Of a stretch of 64,000 nt of DNA, positions 36,126 through 44,468 are shown piece by piece (position 1 is the stretch's first letter; each line of letters begins with the position of its first letter). Source of the stretch: LLD-282 sp964395835. GTDB taxonomy: Bacteria; Pseudomonadota; Gammaproteobacteria; Berkiellales; Berkiellaceae. The notes below the pieces were generated by a model, which was not told where the DNA came from, did not search any database, and saw nothing but the letters and a program-made list of their open reading frames with translations. The stretch covers positions 192,869-256,868 of the forward strand of contig CAYNBJ010000001.1 of the NCBI GenBank assembly GCA_964395835.1. Direction: 5' to 3'. Both the position numbers and the translations under genes were made by a program.

Positions 36126-37709
36126 TTAAAAATTGAGAGTGACCCCGCTTCTCCAAACAGAACGATGTGCACTTTGCGGTGATGCGGCATATGCTGGTCG
36201 ATCGGTATCTGTGTTATCCACATCTTGACCGAAAATTAATTTATATCTTTGAATAAAAGAAAGTGTATTGGTCCATTCGATGCTTTGTCCGAAGCGATAA
36301 TTCAACATCAAAGTAAATGTTTTCGATTTAATATGGAATGCTTCTTGTCCATTTTGGACATTAGGGGTCGTAGTGGATTTCAGAACATAGGGCTGCTCTT
36401 GATCTGCTGGAATACTATTATCTACTGCATAAAACACATAAGCACTCTGTGCGACAGATGCATAAGATCCGAATGACTCAGATAAACGATTTGCCCCTGT
36501 AACATTCGGGTAGGCACTCAAAAGAAAATCCTCTTTGCCCTCATTGGACATTAAAGCAAAAATATTTTTTTGTGTCTTAGATCCATAACCTAATCCAACA
36601 ATCCATCCTTTACCACTCGTGTGAATTGATCCGCTTCTTGGATCCATACGATAAGAATCTCCACTGGCGCCGGTATGATATAGAACGCTGAGATCATAGC
36701 AATGCCCATAAGCACTTTGATTAAAGATTTCTGCATTCATATCTTGCCCAATTGCATAAACAGCAGTGACTGGGCTATGGACATACTCACAATGACCTTC
36801 AAATGCGAAATGATCCCAATAATACTTATAGGTTAAATGCAGTTGTGAAAAAATATTATAAACACTTAGCCCTAATGCTGTATCGGAGCCATAATTTGAA
36901 GCTACCGCTACAAGATATGGTTGCTCAAAGGGTGCACATAAAAACTGTGCGTTTAAGGATACACCTTTATGTGCCGTACTAAATGGTATAAAACCTAAGG
37001 TCATCGCATAAGCTGTACGAACAGCACCTTGAGAAAAAGATGTTGTATCAAGAAAGGTATTCGCTAAGCCCACATTCAGATCATGAAAACTCTCTACCTG
37101 AACATCTGTTATATCAGAAAAATTCTTGATACCCCGCGCACCAGAATGATCCCATAAATCAAATTTTATCAACAGCGGATGCTTCAATAACCATAAGCTG
37201 CTTGAAAGATGAGAGTGTCTCATATGTAAAAAATGCACAGATCCTTCTATCTCACCCATGAGCCGATCCGAGTAACTCAGAAATTTGTCTCTATCTTGAA
37301 TGAGACCAAGTGCAGTCCCCCAGCAAGAGTCTTCATAACTCAAATAAGCATTCCAAAAAGCAACCTGATTTTCTGCTATGCGATCGAGGCCATCATTGTA
37401 AAACTCTCCCTGATATGTAGGCTGAATACCGAGACCAATATGACCGTTCACTTTATTAAGACCAAGAGCCTGTGTCAGATGATATGATGCCTCTTTCAAT
37501 CCCCATGAAAAATCACTCTCAGTGTCCAGAGTATTTGCATGACCATCAGCTTGATGACGATAGAGTGTTGAAGAATGCTGTGTGCTGAAAGCCCAATGCT
37601 GCTCAAAAGCACAGAGATTCGCTGTAAAAAAAAGCGCAGAAAAAAAAAGACCCCTTTGAACAAATAAAAATTTCAAAGGGGATAAGTTTGTTTCTTTGGG
37701 AAAATCCAT
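36126..37709 (-). CDS. Outer-membrane porin-like protein (4), divergent
   Basis: About 527 residues from the ATG at 37709, which follows AGAGAG; the frame opens at 37751 without a ribosome site. A signal-like hydrophobic segment lies at about residues 15-35 (FLFVQRGLFFSALFFTANLCA), and the C-terminus is SGVTLNF. WIVGLGYGSKTQKNIFALMS matches the shared C-terminal landmark, but the N-terminal RARL block is lost. It is the most divergent of the four. It precedes porin 3. Confidence 0.7.
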   Translation of the reverse strand: MDFPKETNLSPLKFLFVQRGLFFSALFFTANLCAFEQHWAFSTQHSSTLYRHQADGHANTLDTESDFSWGLKEASYHLTQALGLNKVNGHIGLGIQPTYQGEFYNDGLDRIAENQVAFWNAYLSYEDSCWGTALGLIQDRDKFLSYSDRLMGEIEGSVHFLHMRHSHLSSSLWLLKHPLLIKFDLWDHSGARGIKNFSDITDVQVESFHDLNVGLANTFLDTTSFSQGAVRTAYAMTLGFIPFSTAHKGVSLNAQFLCAPFEQPYLVAVASNYGSDTALGLSVYNIFSQLHLTYKYYWDHFAFEGHCEYVHSPVTAVYAIGQDMNAEIFNQSAYGHCYDLSVLYHTGASGDSYRMDPRSGSIHTSGKGWIVGLGYGSKTQKNIFALMSNEGKEDFLLSAYPNVTGANRLSESFGSYASVAQSAYVFYAVDNSIPADQEQPYVLKSTTTPNVQNGQEAFHIKSKTFTLMLNYRFGQSIEWTNTLSFIQRYKLIFGQDVDNTDTDRPAYAASPQSAHRSVWRSGVTLNF

Positions 37710-37765
37710 CAGCTCTCTCTTTAAGTATAGACAAGAATGCAAATTGTTCATGGTATATTTTTTAT

Positions 37766-38590
37766 TTAAGAAATGTAAAGATCGGGTATAAGTTTTTGAT
37801 TCGGATCGATGGCATATTTTGAGAAATCCTCAATCCCCTCTGCACGCAACACATCTTCATCTAAGAAATGATACCCAGTGCACTCAGTCGCTTTCTTTCT
37901 AAAAAGAAATGCAGCAGCATCAGCCACGATTGTTGCATGACGCGCTTTTTTCATAAATTCTTTGGGAAAATTCATTTCAATAGCTGCCGTCGCAATAATA
38001 GTTTTGGGCCACAAGGTATTTACAGCTATATTATGTTTTTTCCACTGAGCAGCCAACGCTGCTGAAATCAATGACATATTGTATTTGGACAGAGTATATG
38101 CCAAATGCGGATTATACCACTTTAAATCATGATCCAAAGGAGGAGAAAGAGTTAAGATATGAGGATTAGTTGCTTGGCACAGTAAATGAAAAGCATGTTT
38201 TGAACAAAAATAGGTCCCTTTTGCATTCACTTGCATAATCAAATCATATTTTTTTTCACTCAATTCATGAATCGATGAAAGATCGATAGCACTAGCATTG
38301 TTAATCAAAATATCCAAACGACCAAAAGTTTCCTGAATGTTTTGAATGCACGTTTTCACTTGTTCTTCGAAACGCACATCCATCACACATCCTATGGCCG
38401 GCACACCTAAAGCTTGCACTTCCTGCACTGTTTGATCCACTGTACCAGGAAGAATGTGATGTGGATCGCGAGTTTTGCCACAAACAACAATTGCATATCC
38501 CAGAGATGCCAATTTTAAAGCTATAGCTTTCCCGATTCCACGAGTTGATCCTGTAATCATAGCGACTGGAAATTCTGAAACATTATTCAT
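37766..38590 (-). CDS. Short-chain dehydrogenase/reductase (HSDL2-like)
   Basis: A 274-residue classical SDR. It shows cofactor motif TGSTRGIGKA near residue 14, DVRFEEQV, NNASAI at about 100, the catalytic block LSPPLDHDLKWYNPHLAYTLSK split by the active-site Tyr-x-x-x-Lys (YTLSK), and NTLWPKTIIATAA. This combination, with WPKT after the Tyr motif, resembles hydroxysteroid dehydrogenase-like 2. It uses NAD(P). The substrate is not clear. The RNA end follows the porin 4 leader, and no operon partner is apparent. Confidence 0.88.
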   Translation of the reverse strand: MNNVSEFPVAMITGSTRGIGKAIALKLASLGYAIVVCGKTRDPHHILPGTVDQTVQEVQALGVPAIGCVMDVRFEEQVKTCIQNIQETFGRLDILINNASAIDLSSIHELSEKKYDLIMQVNAKGTYFCSKHAFHLLCQATNPHILTLSPPLDHDLKWYNPHLAYTLSKYNMSLISAALAAQWKKHNIAVNTLWPKTIIATAAIEMNFPKEFMKKARHATIVADAAAFLFRKKATECTGYHFLDEDVLRAEGIEDFSKYAIDPNQKLIPDLYIS

Positions 38591-38688
38591 AAACGCAAAA
38601 ACTTATATTGCTCAAAAGATATTAGCCACAAGAATAGTTCATATTTCACAACAGGTGCTGAGTGAGAAAAAATTTTAAATATAAACAC

Positions 38689-38997
38689 TCATATTGAATC
38701 ATCACAGAAATTTTGTATACACAGGCCATATGAATCCAAAAAATCATTATTTCTTTCATCTATCTTTAGAAAAGCACTCTCATCGTAAAGAGCATAATAC
38801 TTATGATCTTTTCGTTGATACAAGAGTTTTTGTGATTTACGGCAGATCCTCAACTGAGAATGATATTGTGTAAAAATTTTTGTGCGGATTTGAGCACATT
38901 TTTTATGCATCGAACTGAGATCTGCAAAGAGCTGCAAGGTGAAAAAAGAACCGATACATACGGAAGTAAGACAGACACAAAGAATAGAGCTTTTCAA
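38689..38997 (-). CDS. Small secreted protein, unknown
   Basis: A 102-residue protein with a probable Sec signal peptide (MKSSILCVCLTSVCIGSFFT, then LQLFADLSS). The mature part has at least four Cys (CAQI, CRKS, CIQNFC) and is polar. It is divergent to glpD and lies alone. No family is recognised. The signal peptide and codon pattern are the only support. Confidence 0.45.
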   Translation of the reverse strand: MKSSILCVCLTSVCIGSFFTLQLFADLSSMHKKCAQIRTKIFTQYHSQLRICRKSQKLLYQRKDHKYYALYDESAFLKIDERNNDFLDSYGLCIQNFCDDSI

Positions 38998-39070
38998 AGG
39001 ATTTTAGCATTTTTGATAAAATTGTACTTTAATAGATTATAAAAAGTCTCAGAAATAAAGATAGTTTCAC

Positions 39071-40612
39071 ATGATATTAAAACACTTCGACGTTGTTATT
39101 ATTGGCGGAGGAATCCACGGTGCTGCAACTGCTGTTGACGCTGCTGGTCGCGGTTTAAAAGCGTTGGTCTTAGAGAAAGGAGATCTGGGTGCTCAGACTA
39201 CTCAATATAACACCCAATTAATACATGGTGGATTAAGATACTTAGATCAGTTTAATTTTGGACTGGTTAAAGAAGGACTCGCAGAACAGAAACTCTTATT
39301 ACAAAATGCATCTTATTTGCTTCAGCCGTTAGAATTTCTTTTAATTCAAAAGAAAAAATGGCTTCGTCCAGAATGGTTAGTACGCATGGGGCTCTCATTT
39401 TATGATCTCATGCGAGGACACTTTTTACCGCGTTCACAAAAAACATCTTTCGAACACAATCGGTGTTTAGATCATATACATCAGAAAAAATCTTATAATC
39501 TCTGGTCTTTTTTTGATGCCCAAACAGAATCAAATCGACTTGTCATCAGTGATGCACAATTAGCGCAAGATATGGGCACAAAAATTGCGACATACGCATC
39601 AATTAAAACTATTAACTCAACTGCACAAGGGTGGATTATTCAATATGAGCAAGATGGTGAGCAATTCAACATCTGTTCAAAAATCCTATATAACCTGACA
39701 GGGCCATGGGTCAATCAATTTTTTTCAGAATATCACTTGAATTTTCATATTCCGATTTCACTCGTACAGGGATCACATATTGTCTTAGATCATATCCTCG
39801 ATAGTGATGGGAAAGCGATCGCTTTTGAAAACGATGATGGTCGTCTTATTTTCTTTATTCCCAAAGGGCAGAATACGATTATTGGAACAACAGATTATGC
39901 TGTGGAATCTCCTGTTGAGCATGCACGTCCATCCCCAATTGAAATTGATTATCTCATCGAAGTTGCAGAAAAAGTTTTAGGGCCACAGGCAGCACATCGA
40001 TCTGTTATTCATGCTTACGCAGGTATCCGATGCTTGCCATTTGACCCCAAGCCAGGTGCAACCACATCGCGTGAAAGTGAGATTGTCTGTTTTGAATGTC
40101 CAATCCATCAATGGCCAATCTTTACCCTTATTGGTGGAAAAATGACATCTGCGCGCAAAACAGCAGAGAATTTAGTCAGTAAGGCCCAAAAAATTTATCC
40201 TCAAATGGGAAGACCCTGGACACAAACCAAAAGAGCGGCTGGTGCACAAGAAAGACTCTCTCTCAAAGATATCCTGAACTGGTTAGAAAAAAATTACTCT
40301 TTTTTAGAGCTCGATCTGCGAGAGAGATTGGGCAAATCTTATGGTATGCGCTGTGCAACACTGTTAAAAAATATTCGTACACAAGATGATCTCGGTCCTC
40401 TGATCATAAAAAACTTATACGCTCATGAGGTCAAATTTTTGATGCAAACGCAATGGGTACGATCTTTTGAAGATTTAATAGATCGAAGATTGGGATGGAA
40501 ACTCAACTTAACGAAAGAAGAAAGAAAAAAAGCTTACTCCAGATTTATTAAACACTGTAGTGCTTTTGAGTGGGAAACGAACACGAGCTCTACTGAAGAA
40601 TTTTCAATATGA
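39071..40612 (+). CDS. glpD: Glycerol-3-phosphate dehydrogenase (GlpD-like, FAD)
   Basis: A 513-residue membrane-associated flavoenzyme that oxidises glycerol-3-phosphate to dihydroxyacetone phosphate and passes electrons to quinone. The FAD motif is DVVIIGGGIHGAATAVDAAG, followed by LVLEKGDLGAQTTQYNTQLIHGGLRYL split by conserved His-Gly-Gly. GTTDYAVESPVE and IGGKMTSARKTAEN are further landmarks. The common GTSS motif is replaced by AQTT. It is slightly longer than the Escherichia coli enzyme (501). Host glycerol-3-phosphate is a plausible substrate. Confidence 0.9.
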   Translation: MILKHFDVVIIGGGIHGAATAVDAAGRGLKALVLEKGDLGAQTTQYNTQLIHGGLRYLDQFNFGLVKEGLAEQKLLLQNASYLLQPLEFLLIQKKKWLRPEWLVRMGLSFYDLMRGHFLPRSQKTSFEHNRCLDHIHQKKSYNLWSFFDAQTESNRLVISDAQLAQDMGTKIATYASIKTINSTAQGWIIQYEQDGEQFNICSKILYNLTGPWVNQFFSEYHLNFHIPISLVQGSHIVLDHILDSDGKAIAFENDDGRLIFFIPKGQNTIIGTTDYAVESPVEHARPSPIEIDYLIEVAEKVLGPQAAHRSVIHAYAGIRCLPFDPKPGATTSRESEIVCFECPIHQWPIFTLIGGKMTSARKTAENLVSKAQKIYPQMGRPWTQTKRAAGAQERLSLKDILNWLEKNYSFLELDLRERLGKSYGMRCATLLKNIRTQDDLGPLIIKNLYAHEVKFLMQTQWVRSFEDLIDRRLGWKLNLTKEERKKAYSRFIKHCSAFEWETNTSSTEEFSI

Positions 40613-40691
40613 AATTTTCTAGCAAAGATGATTGAGCCCAATAAATCCATTGAGTATCATAGTGAAACAATTTGAATAAAATGAGAAACGT

Positions 40692-41423
40692 ATGGCAGGT
40701 CACAGTAAGTGGAAAAACATTCAACATAGAAAAAATGCGCAAGACGCAAAACGTGGTCAAATTTTCACGCGTCTTATCAGAGAAATCACAATTGCTGCTA
40801 AAAATGGAGCTGACCCTGAAACAAATGCTCGTTTACGATCCGCAGTAGAAAAAGCTCTGGATAGTAATATGAGTAAAGACACTATCCAAAAAGCTATCGC
40901 TAAAGGATCGGGCACAGGCGATGGATTTGAATTGATTGAAATCAGCTATGAAGGTTATGGGCCTGGTGGAATTGCATTTTATGTGGAATGCGCGACAGAT
41001 AATAAAAATCGAACTGTTTCAGAAATCCGCCATCTTTTCACAAAATCTGGTGGCAATTTAGGAACAGCTGGATCTGTGAGTTATTTATTTGAAAATAGAG
41101 GTATTCTCGTCATTGATCATCAGGGGCGATTTGATGATGTCATGGAAATTTTACTTGATGCTCCATTTGTAGATATTGAAGAAGACGAGCAACATATTAT
41201 CATTTACTGCGCTGCAGAAGATTTTGAGGAGTTACAAAAATTCACAGCCTCTCACAATTTAACAATTGTTTCGAAAGAGTTAACCAAACTATGCCCATCG
41301 GCGATCACTATCAGCGATAAAGAATTAGAACAGAAAGTCTTTTCTTTATATCAAAAACTGGATGAACACGATGACGTCCAAGCACTCTTTTGTAACGCAC
41401 AGTGGAGTGATGAACTTTCATGA
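40692..41423 (+). CDS. yebC: YebC/PmpR-family protein
   Basis: A 243-residue member of the YebC family, starting MAGHSKWKNIQHRKNAQDA. IAKGSGTGDGFELIEISYEGYGPGGIAF and SGGNLGTAGSVSYLF, each interrupted by typical loops, identify it. YebC proteins act in translation of stalling motifs and in transcription regulation. The last four bases overlap ruvC in ATGA, the standard gammaproteobacterial order yebC-ruvC-ruvA-ruvB. Confidence 0.97.
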   Translation: MAGHSKWKNIQHRKNAQDAKRGQIFTRLIREITIAAKNGADPETNARLRSAVEKALDSNMSKDTIQKAIAKGSGTGDGFELIEISYEGYGPGGIAFYVECATDNKNRTVSEIRHLFTKSGGNLGTAGSVSYLFENRGILVIDHQGRFDDVMEILLDAPFVDIEEDEQHIIIYCAAEDFEELQKFTASHNLTIVSKELTKLCPSAITISDKELEQKVFSLYQKLDEHDDVQALFCNAQWSDELS

Positions 41424-41908
41424 TACGTGTTTTATCCTGTGATCCAGGATCGATAACAACAGGGTGGGCTGTAATTGAAGGCCCATCTTTATCGCATTTA
41501 GGATCGGGGATTATTGAACTTGGAAAATCCGCGGTTCCCCTTTGGATAAAAATTCAGATCTTAAAAAAACAAATGGAACACCTGTGTGCTCAATACCAGC
41601 CAAACGTTTTAGTTTTAGAAAAAGCGTTTGTGTCTTTAAACAAAGATGCGGCTCTAAAAATCGCACAGATTAGGGGTGTCATTTGTGGCTTATGTGCAGA
41701 TGTTCATGATTACGCGGAGTATTCGCCCAGAGAAATCAAACAAACGATTACTGGGTATGGAGCAGCAGAAAAAGAACAGGTTGCTTTTATGGTGCAAAAC
41801 ACTTTCCCTCATTTAAAAGCCTTTAAGATGAAAAACGATCAAAGTGATGCGATTGCGATTGGATTGTGCCATATTTATCATCAAAGACGTCAGAAGCTAG
41901 GAGGTTAG
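41420..41908 (+). CDS. ruvC: Holliday junction resolvase RuvC
   Basis: A 162-residue endonuclease that cuts Holliday junctions. LSCDPGSITTGWAVIE holds the first catalytic Asp, VLEKAFVSLNKDAALKIAQI the Glu, and KNDQSDAIAIGLCH the C-terminal Asp residues. The protein starts in the stop codon of yebC and ends four bases before ruvA, so the three are translated together. Confidence 0.97.
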   Translation: MIRVLSCDPGSITTGWAVIEGPSLSHLGSGIIELGKSAVPLWIKIQILKKQMEHLCAQYQPNVLVLEKAFVSLNKDAALKIAQIRGVICGLCADVHDYAEYSPREIKQTITGYGAAEKEQVAFMVQNTFPHLKAFKMKNDQSDAIAIGLCHIYHQRRQKLGG

Positions 41909-41912
41909 GTAT

Positions 41913-42482
41913 ATGCTGGAATCAGTTTATGGAAAAATTGAACATGCAGCTGGCAACGAGATTTCTCTCTCCATTCAAAATATATGGTCCATTAAAATCT
42001 TTTGCCCAAATGCGGCAATTTATGCGCTCAATCAATCCTATCGCATCATCACAGAAATGATCTGGAAAGAACAAGGGCCTACTCTTTTTGGCTTTGAGAA
42101 TCAGGAAGAACGAATCTTTTTTCGATCTTTGCTAAAAATTGCATCTATTGGGCCCAAGCTCGCTTTAAGTATTATGAATCATCCAAGAGAAGTGCTCCTT
42201 GATGCATGTCGCAATCAAAATCCATCAGAACTGCTCAAAATTCCAGGCATCGGAAAAAAAACAGCTCAACGACTGATCAGTGAAATAGAAATGACAGCTG
42301 TACCTCAAGGGGCGAATACAACTTCATTAAATATGGAGTTGCTTTCTGCTTTAGAAAATTTTGGATTTCAGAAAAGCGCTATTGAAACAGCCTTATCCAA
42401 AATTGATGCTCAAGATTTTACGCATGGGCTCAAGGACGCATTAAAATATTTACGAGGCACGCATGCAACAGTTAGAGAATGA
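41913..42482 (+). CDS. ruvA: Holliday junction branch-migration protein RuvA
   Basis: A 189-residue RuvA that binds four-way junctions and loads RuvB. LLKIASIGPKLALSIMN and LLKIPGIGKKTAQRLISEI are the two helix-hairpin-helix motifs; the C-terminal RuvB-binding domain ends LKYLRGTH. The N-terminal OB fold is divergent (MLESVYGKIEHAAGNEISL). AGGAGG lies before the ATG. It overlaps ruvB by 20 bases. Confidence 0.96.
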   Translation: MLESVYGKIEHAAGNEISLSIQNIWSIKIFCPNAAIYALNQSYRIITEMIWKEQGPTLFGFENQEERIFFRSLLKIASIGPKLALSIMNHPREVLLDACRNQNPSELLKIPGIGKKTAQRLISEIEMTAVPQGANTTSLNMELLSALENFGFQKSAIETALSKIDAQDFTHGLKDALKYLRGTHATVRE

Positions 42483-43413
42483 ACGTGCTTTGCGCCCTAA
42501 AAAACTGGCTCAGTATATAGGCCAAGAAAAAATCTGTGATGCGTTAAAAATTTATATGTCGGCTGCTTTGGAGCGTCAAGAACCACTGGATCATGTCCTT
42601 TTAATGGGGCCTCCTGGTTTAGGGAAAACGACTTTAGCTCAAATTATTGCTCGAGAGATGGGAGCTATGATTCATAGTATTAGCGGGCCTGCAATAGAAA
42701 AAAGTGGGGATTTAGCCGCTCTTCTGACACAACTGAATTCTGGCGATATTTTATTTATTGATGAAATTCACCGTTTGTCTCCATCAATTGAAGAGATGCT
42801 ATACGGCGCGATGGAGGACTACCATTTAGATGTGATGATAGGAGAAGGTGCGGGCGCTCGTTCAATGCGCATTGATTTAGCACCTTTTTGCTTGATAGGC
42901 GCAACAACGAAACCAGGAGCGATCTCTGCGCCATTACGTGATCGCTTTGGAATTTTATTTCGTCTTCTACCGTATTCTATAGAATCCTTAGAAACAATTA
43001 TTGAATTATATGTAAAAGAATTATGCCTTCCCATATCGAAAACGGATATTTCTTTAATTGCGACGCGTGCGAGAGGCACACCTCGTGTTGCACTGCGCCT
43101 TGTTAAGCGATTGCGAGATTTTTTGACAGTCTCGTCTACTATCGGAGAAGTAAAAACCTATCTAAAAGCATTGGATTTAGATGATAGAGGACTCGACACA
43201 CAAGATCGGCGTCTTTTACGATGCCTGGCTGAAGATTATGCAGGTGGTCCGGTTGGCCTCGAGACCTTAGCTCTGTCTTTAGGAGAAAACAAACAAACCT
43301 TAGAGGATGTCATTGAGCCATATCTTGTAGAGCAAAATTTTATACAAAGAACAGCACGAGGAAGAAAAATCACAGAGAAAGGTAAAGCACATTTGATGCA
43401 GATCAAAGAATAA
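42463..43413 (+). CDS. ruvB: Holliday junction branch-migration ATPase RuvB
   Basis: A 316-residue AAA+ motor. Walker A is GPPGLGKTTLA, Walker B LFIDEIHRL, sensor ATTKPGAISAPLRDRFG and the C-terminal winged helix contains GGPVGLETLALSLGE. With RuvA it drives branch migration. The N-terminus (RPKKLAQYIGQEKICD) is close to consensus but about 15 residues shorter than in Escherichia coli. It is the last gene of the yebC-ruvCAB operon. Confidence 0.97.
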   Translation: MQQLENERALRPKKLAQYIGQEKICDALKIYMSAALERQEPLDHVLLMGPPGLGKTTLAQIIAREMGAMIHSISGPAIEKSGDLAALLTQLNSGDILFIDEIHRLSPSIEEMLYGAMEDYHLDVMIGEGAGARSMRIDLAPFCLIGATTKPGAISAPLRDRFGILFRLLPYSIESLETIIELYVKELCLPISKTDISLIATRARGTPRVALRLVKRLRDFLTVSSTIGEVKTYLKALDLDDRGLDTQDRRLLRCLAEDYAGGPVGLETLALSLGENKQTLEDVIEPYLVEQNFIQRTARGRKITEKGKAHLMQIKE

Positions 43414-43446
43414 AAAGCTATAATTGAAAAAAGATTGTATGCCGCC

Positions 43447-44307
43447 ATGTTGTACATTATTGCCCGCGTTTGCTTAATTTTCCTTCAAGCTTTTTTGTTA
43501 TTGATTATCGCATTTTTTCCTATGCGAATTCGTAAAAAGATCTTAGAAACATCGCAGTATTTTTTTACACCGATTATTCAACGCTTGCTTTTCCCTGGCT
43601 CTTTACGAGAAAGCTCCTTTGACATTATGACTCATCATCAAAATAATATGCATAAACATTTAGTGATGATCTTTAGTGGTAATAATGAAACACAAGAAGA
43701 AATCTATCAGTTATTTGCATCTTATAAACTTGCAAACGGAGAACGGTTATCGCAGGCATCCTGCTCTGTTCTTTCGATTCCATTATGGCCCAAAAGCTCC
43801 GAAGATTCTTACAAACACTGTTTTGAAAAAAATATTTCTGACTATTTGCGAGCACAATCTATAGAGCCTGATCAGATTGAGCATCTTGAAATTTTAGGCC
43901 ACTCTTTAGGTGGTGGCTTAGCTCTTTCTACAGCACCAATCTTAGAAAAAATTTTTTCCAAAGCAGATCTGCTCATCATTTTAGATCGCACATTTACACA
44001 ATTGAGCGATCCAGCACATAACCTTTATGGGTTTTTTGGAGACATTTTAGAACGCACCTTAGGTCTATTATGGCAGCTGGATAATATACGAACTCTTTTG
44101 GCCTTGCAAGACAAATCAAAAATTTATGTGCGCATTTATCAAGTAGAACCTGATCACATTTTAGGTGAAAGAGGGCTATTAAGTGTTGCGCTTCGCAATA
44201 AGGTATGGCGTGTAGATTGGCAGATTCATCATACGCATTCACAAAAAGACAATCTGCATACATTGCCATTTGGCGATGTCTTTCCAGATCATGCAGATAT
44301 CAGGTGA
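43447..44307 (+). CDS. Alpha/beta hydrolase with N-terminal membrane anchor
   Basis: A protein of about 286 residues. A hydrophobic helix (about residues 5-28) is followed by an alpha/beta hydrolase-like domain with HLVMIFSGNNET and the nucleophile elbow GHSLGGGLALS (Ser at about residue 156). EPDHILGERG and DVFPDHAD could supply acid and His. The frame opens at TTG 43435, but the ATG at 43447 is better. The anchor places it at the inner membrane facing the cytoplasm or host. Lipase or thioesterase activity is a guess. It is separate from the ruv operon by about 30 bases. Confidence 0.65.
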   Translation: MLYIIARVCLIFLQAFLLLIIAFFPMRIRKKILETSQYFFTPIIQRLLFPGSLRESSFDIMTHHQNNMHKHLVMIFSGNNETQEEIYQLFASYKLANGERLSQASCSVLSIPLWPKSSEDSYKHCFEKNISDYLRAQSIEPDQIEHLEILGHSLGGGLALSTAPILEKIFSKADLLIILDRTFTQLSDPAHNLYGFFGDILERTLGLLWQLDNIRTLLALQDKSKIYVRIYQVEPDHILGERGLLSVALRNKVWRVDWQIHHTHSQKDNLHTLPFGDVFPDHADIR

Positions 44308-44390
44308 TATGAAAAAATCACAGGTATCTCAAAGACTGATGATTTATAACTCTTTGTTGTAAATGAGTCTCTCGCAAGTGATGCTCAGCG

Positions 44391-44415
44391 TCCTCGATGA
44401 GCATCCTCGATGAGC
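44391..44415 (+). repeat. Tandem 12-base repeat TCCTCGATGAGC
   Basis: TCCTCGATGAGCA is followed directly by TCCTCGATGAGC. Upstream GATGCTCA also pairs with TGAGCATC, so a hairpin of eight base pairs can form at 44380-44405, without a T-run. Confidence 0.75.
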
Positions 44416-44468
44416 TCTCTTGATCTTTTGAACCAAATAGGCCACAAAAAGAGAGCTGATCATACAGA

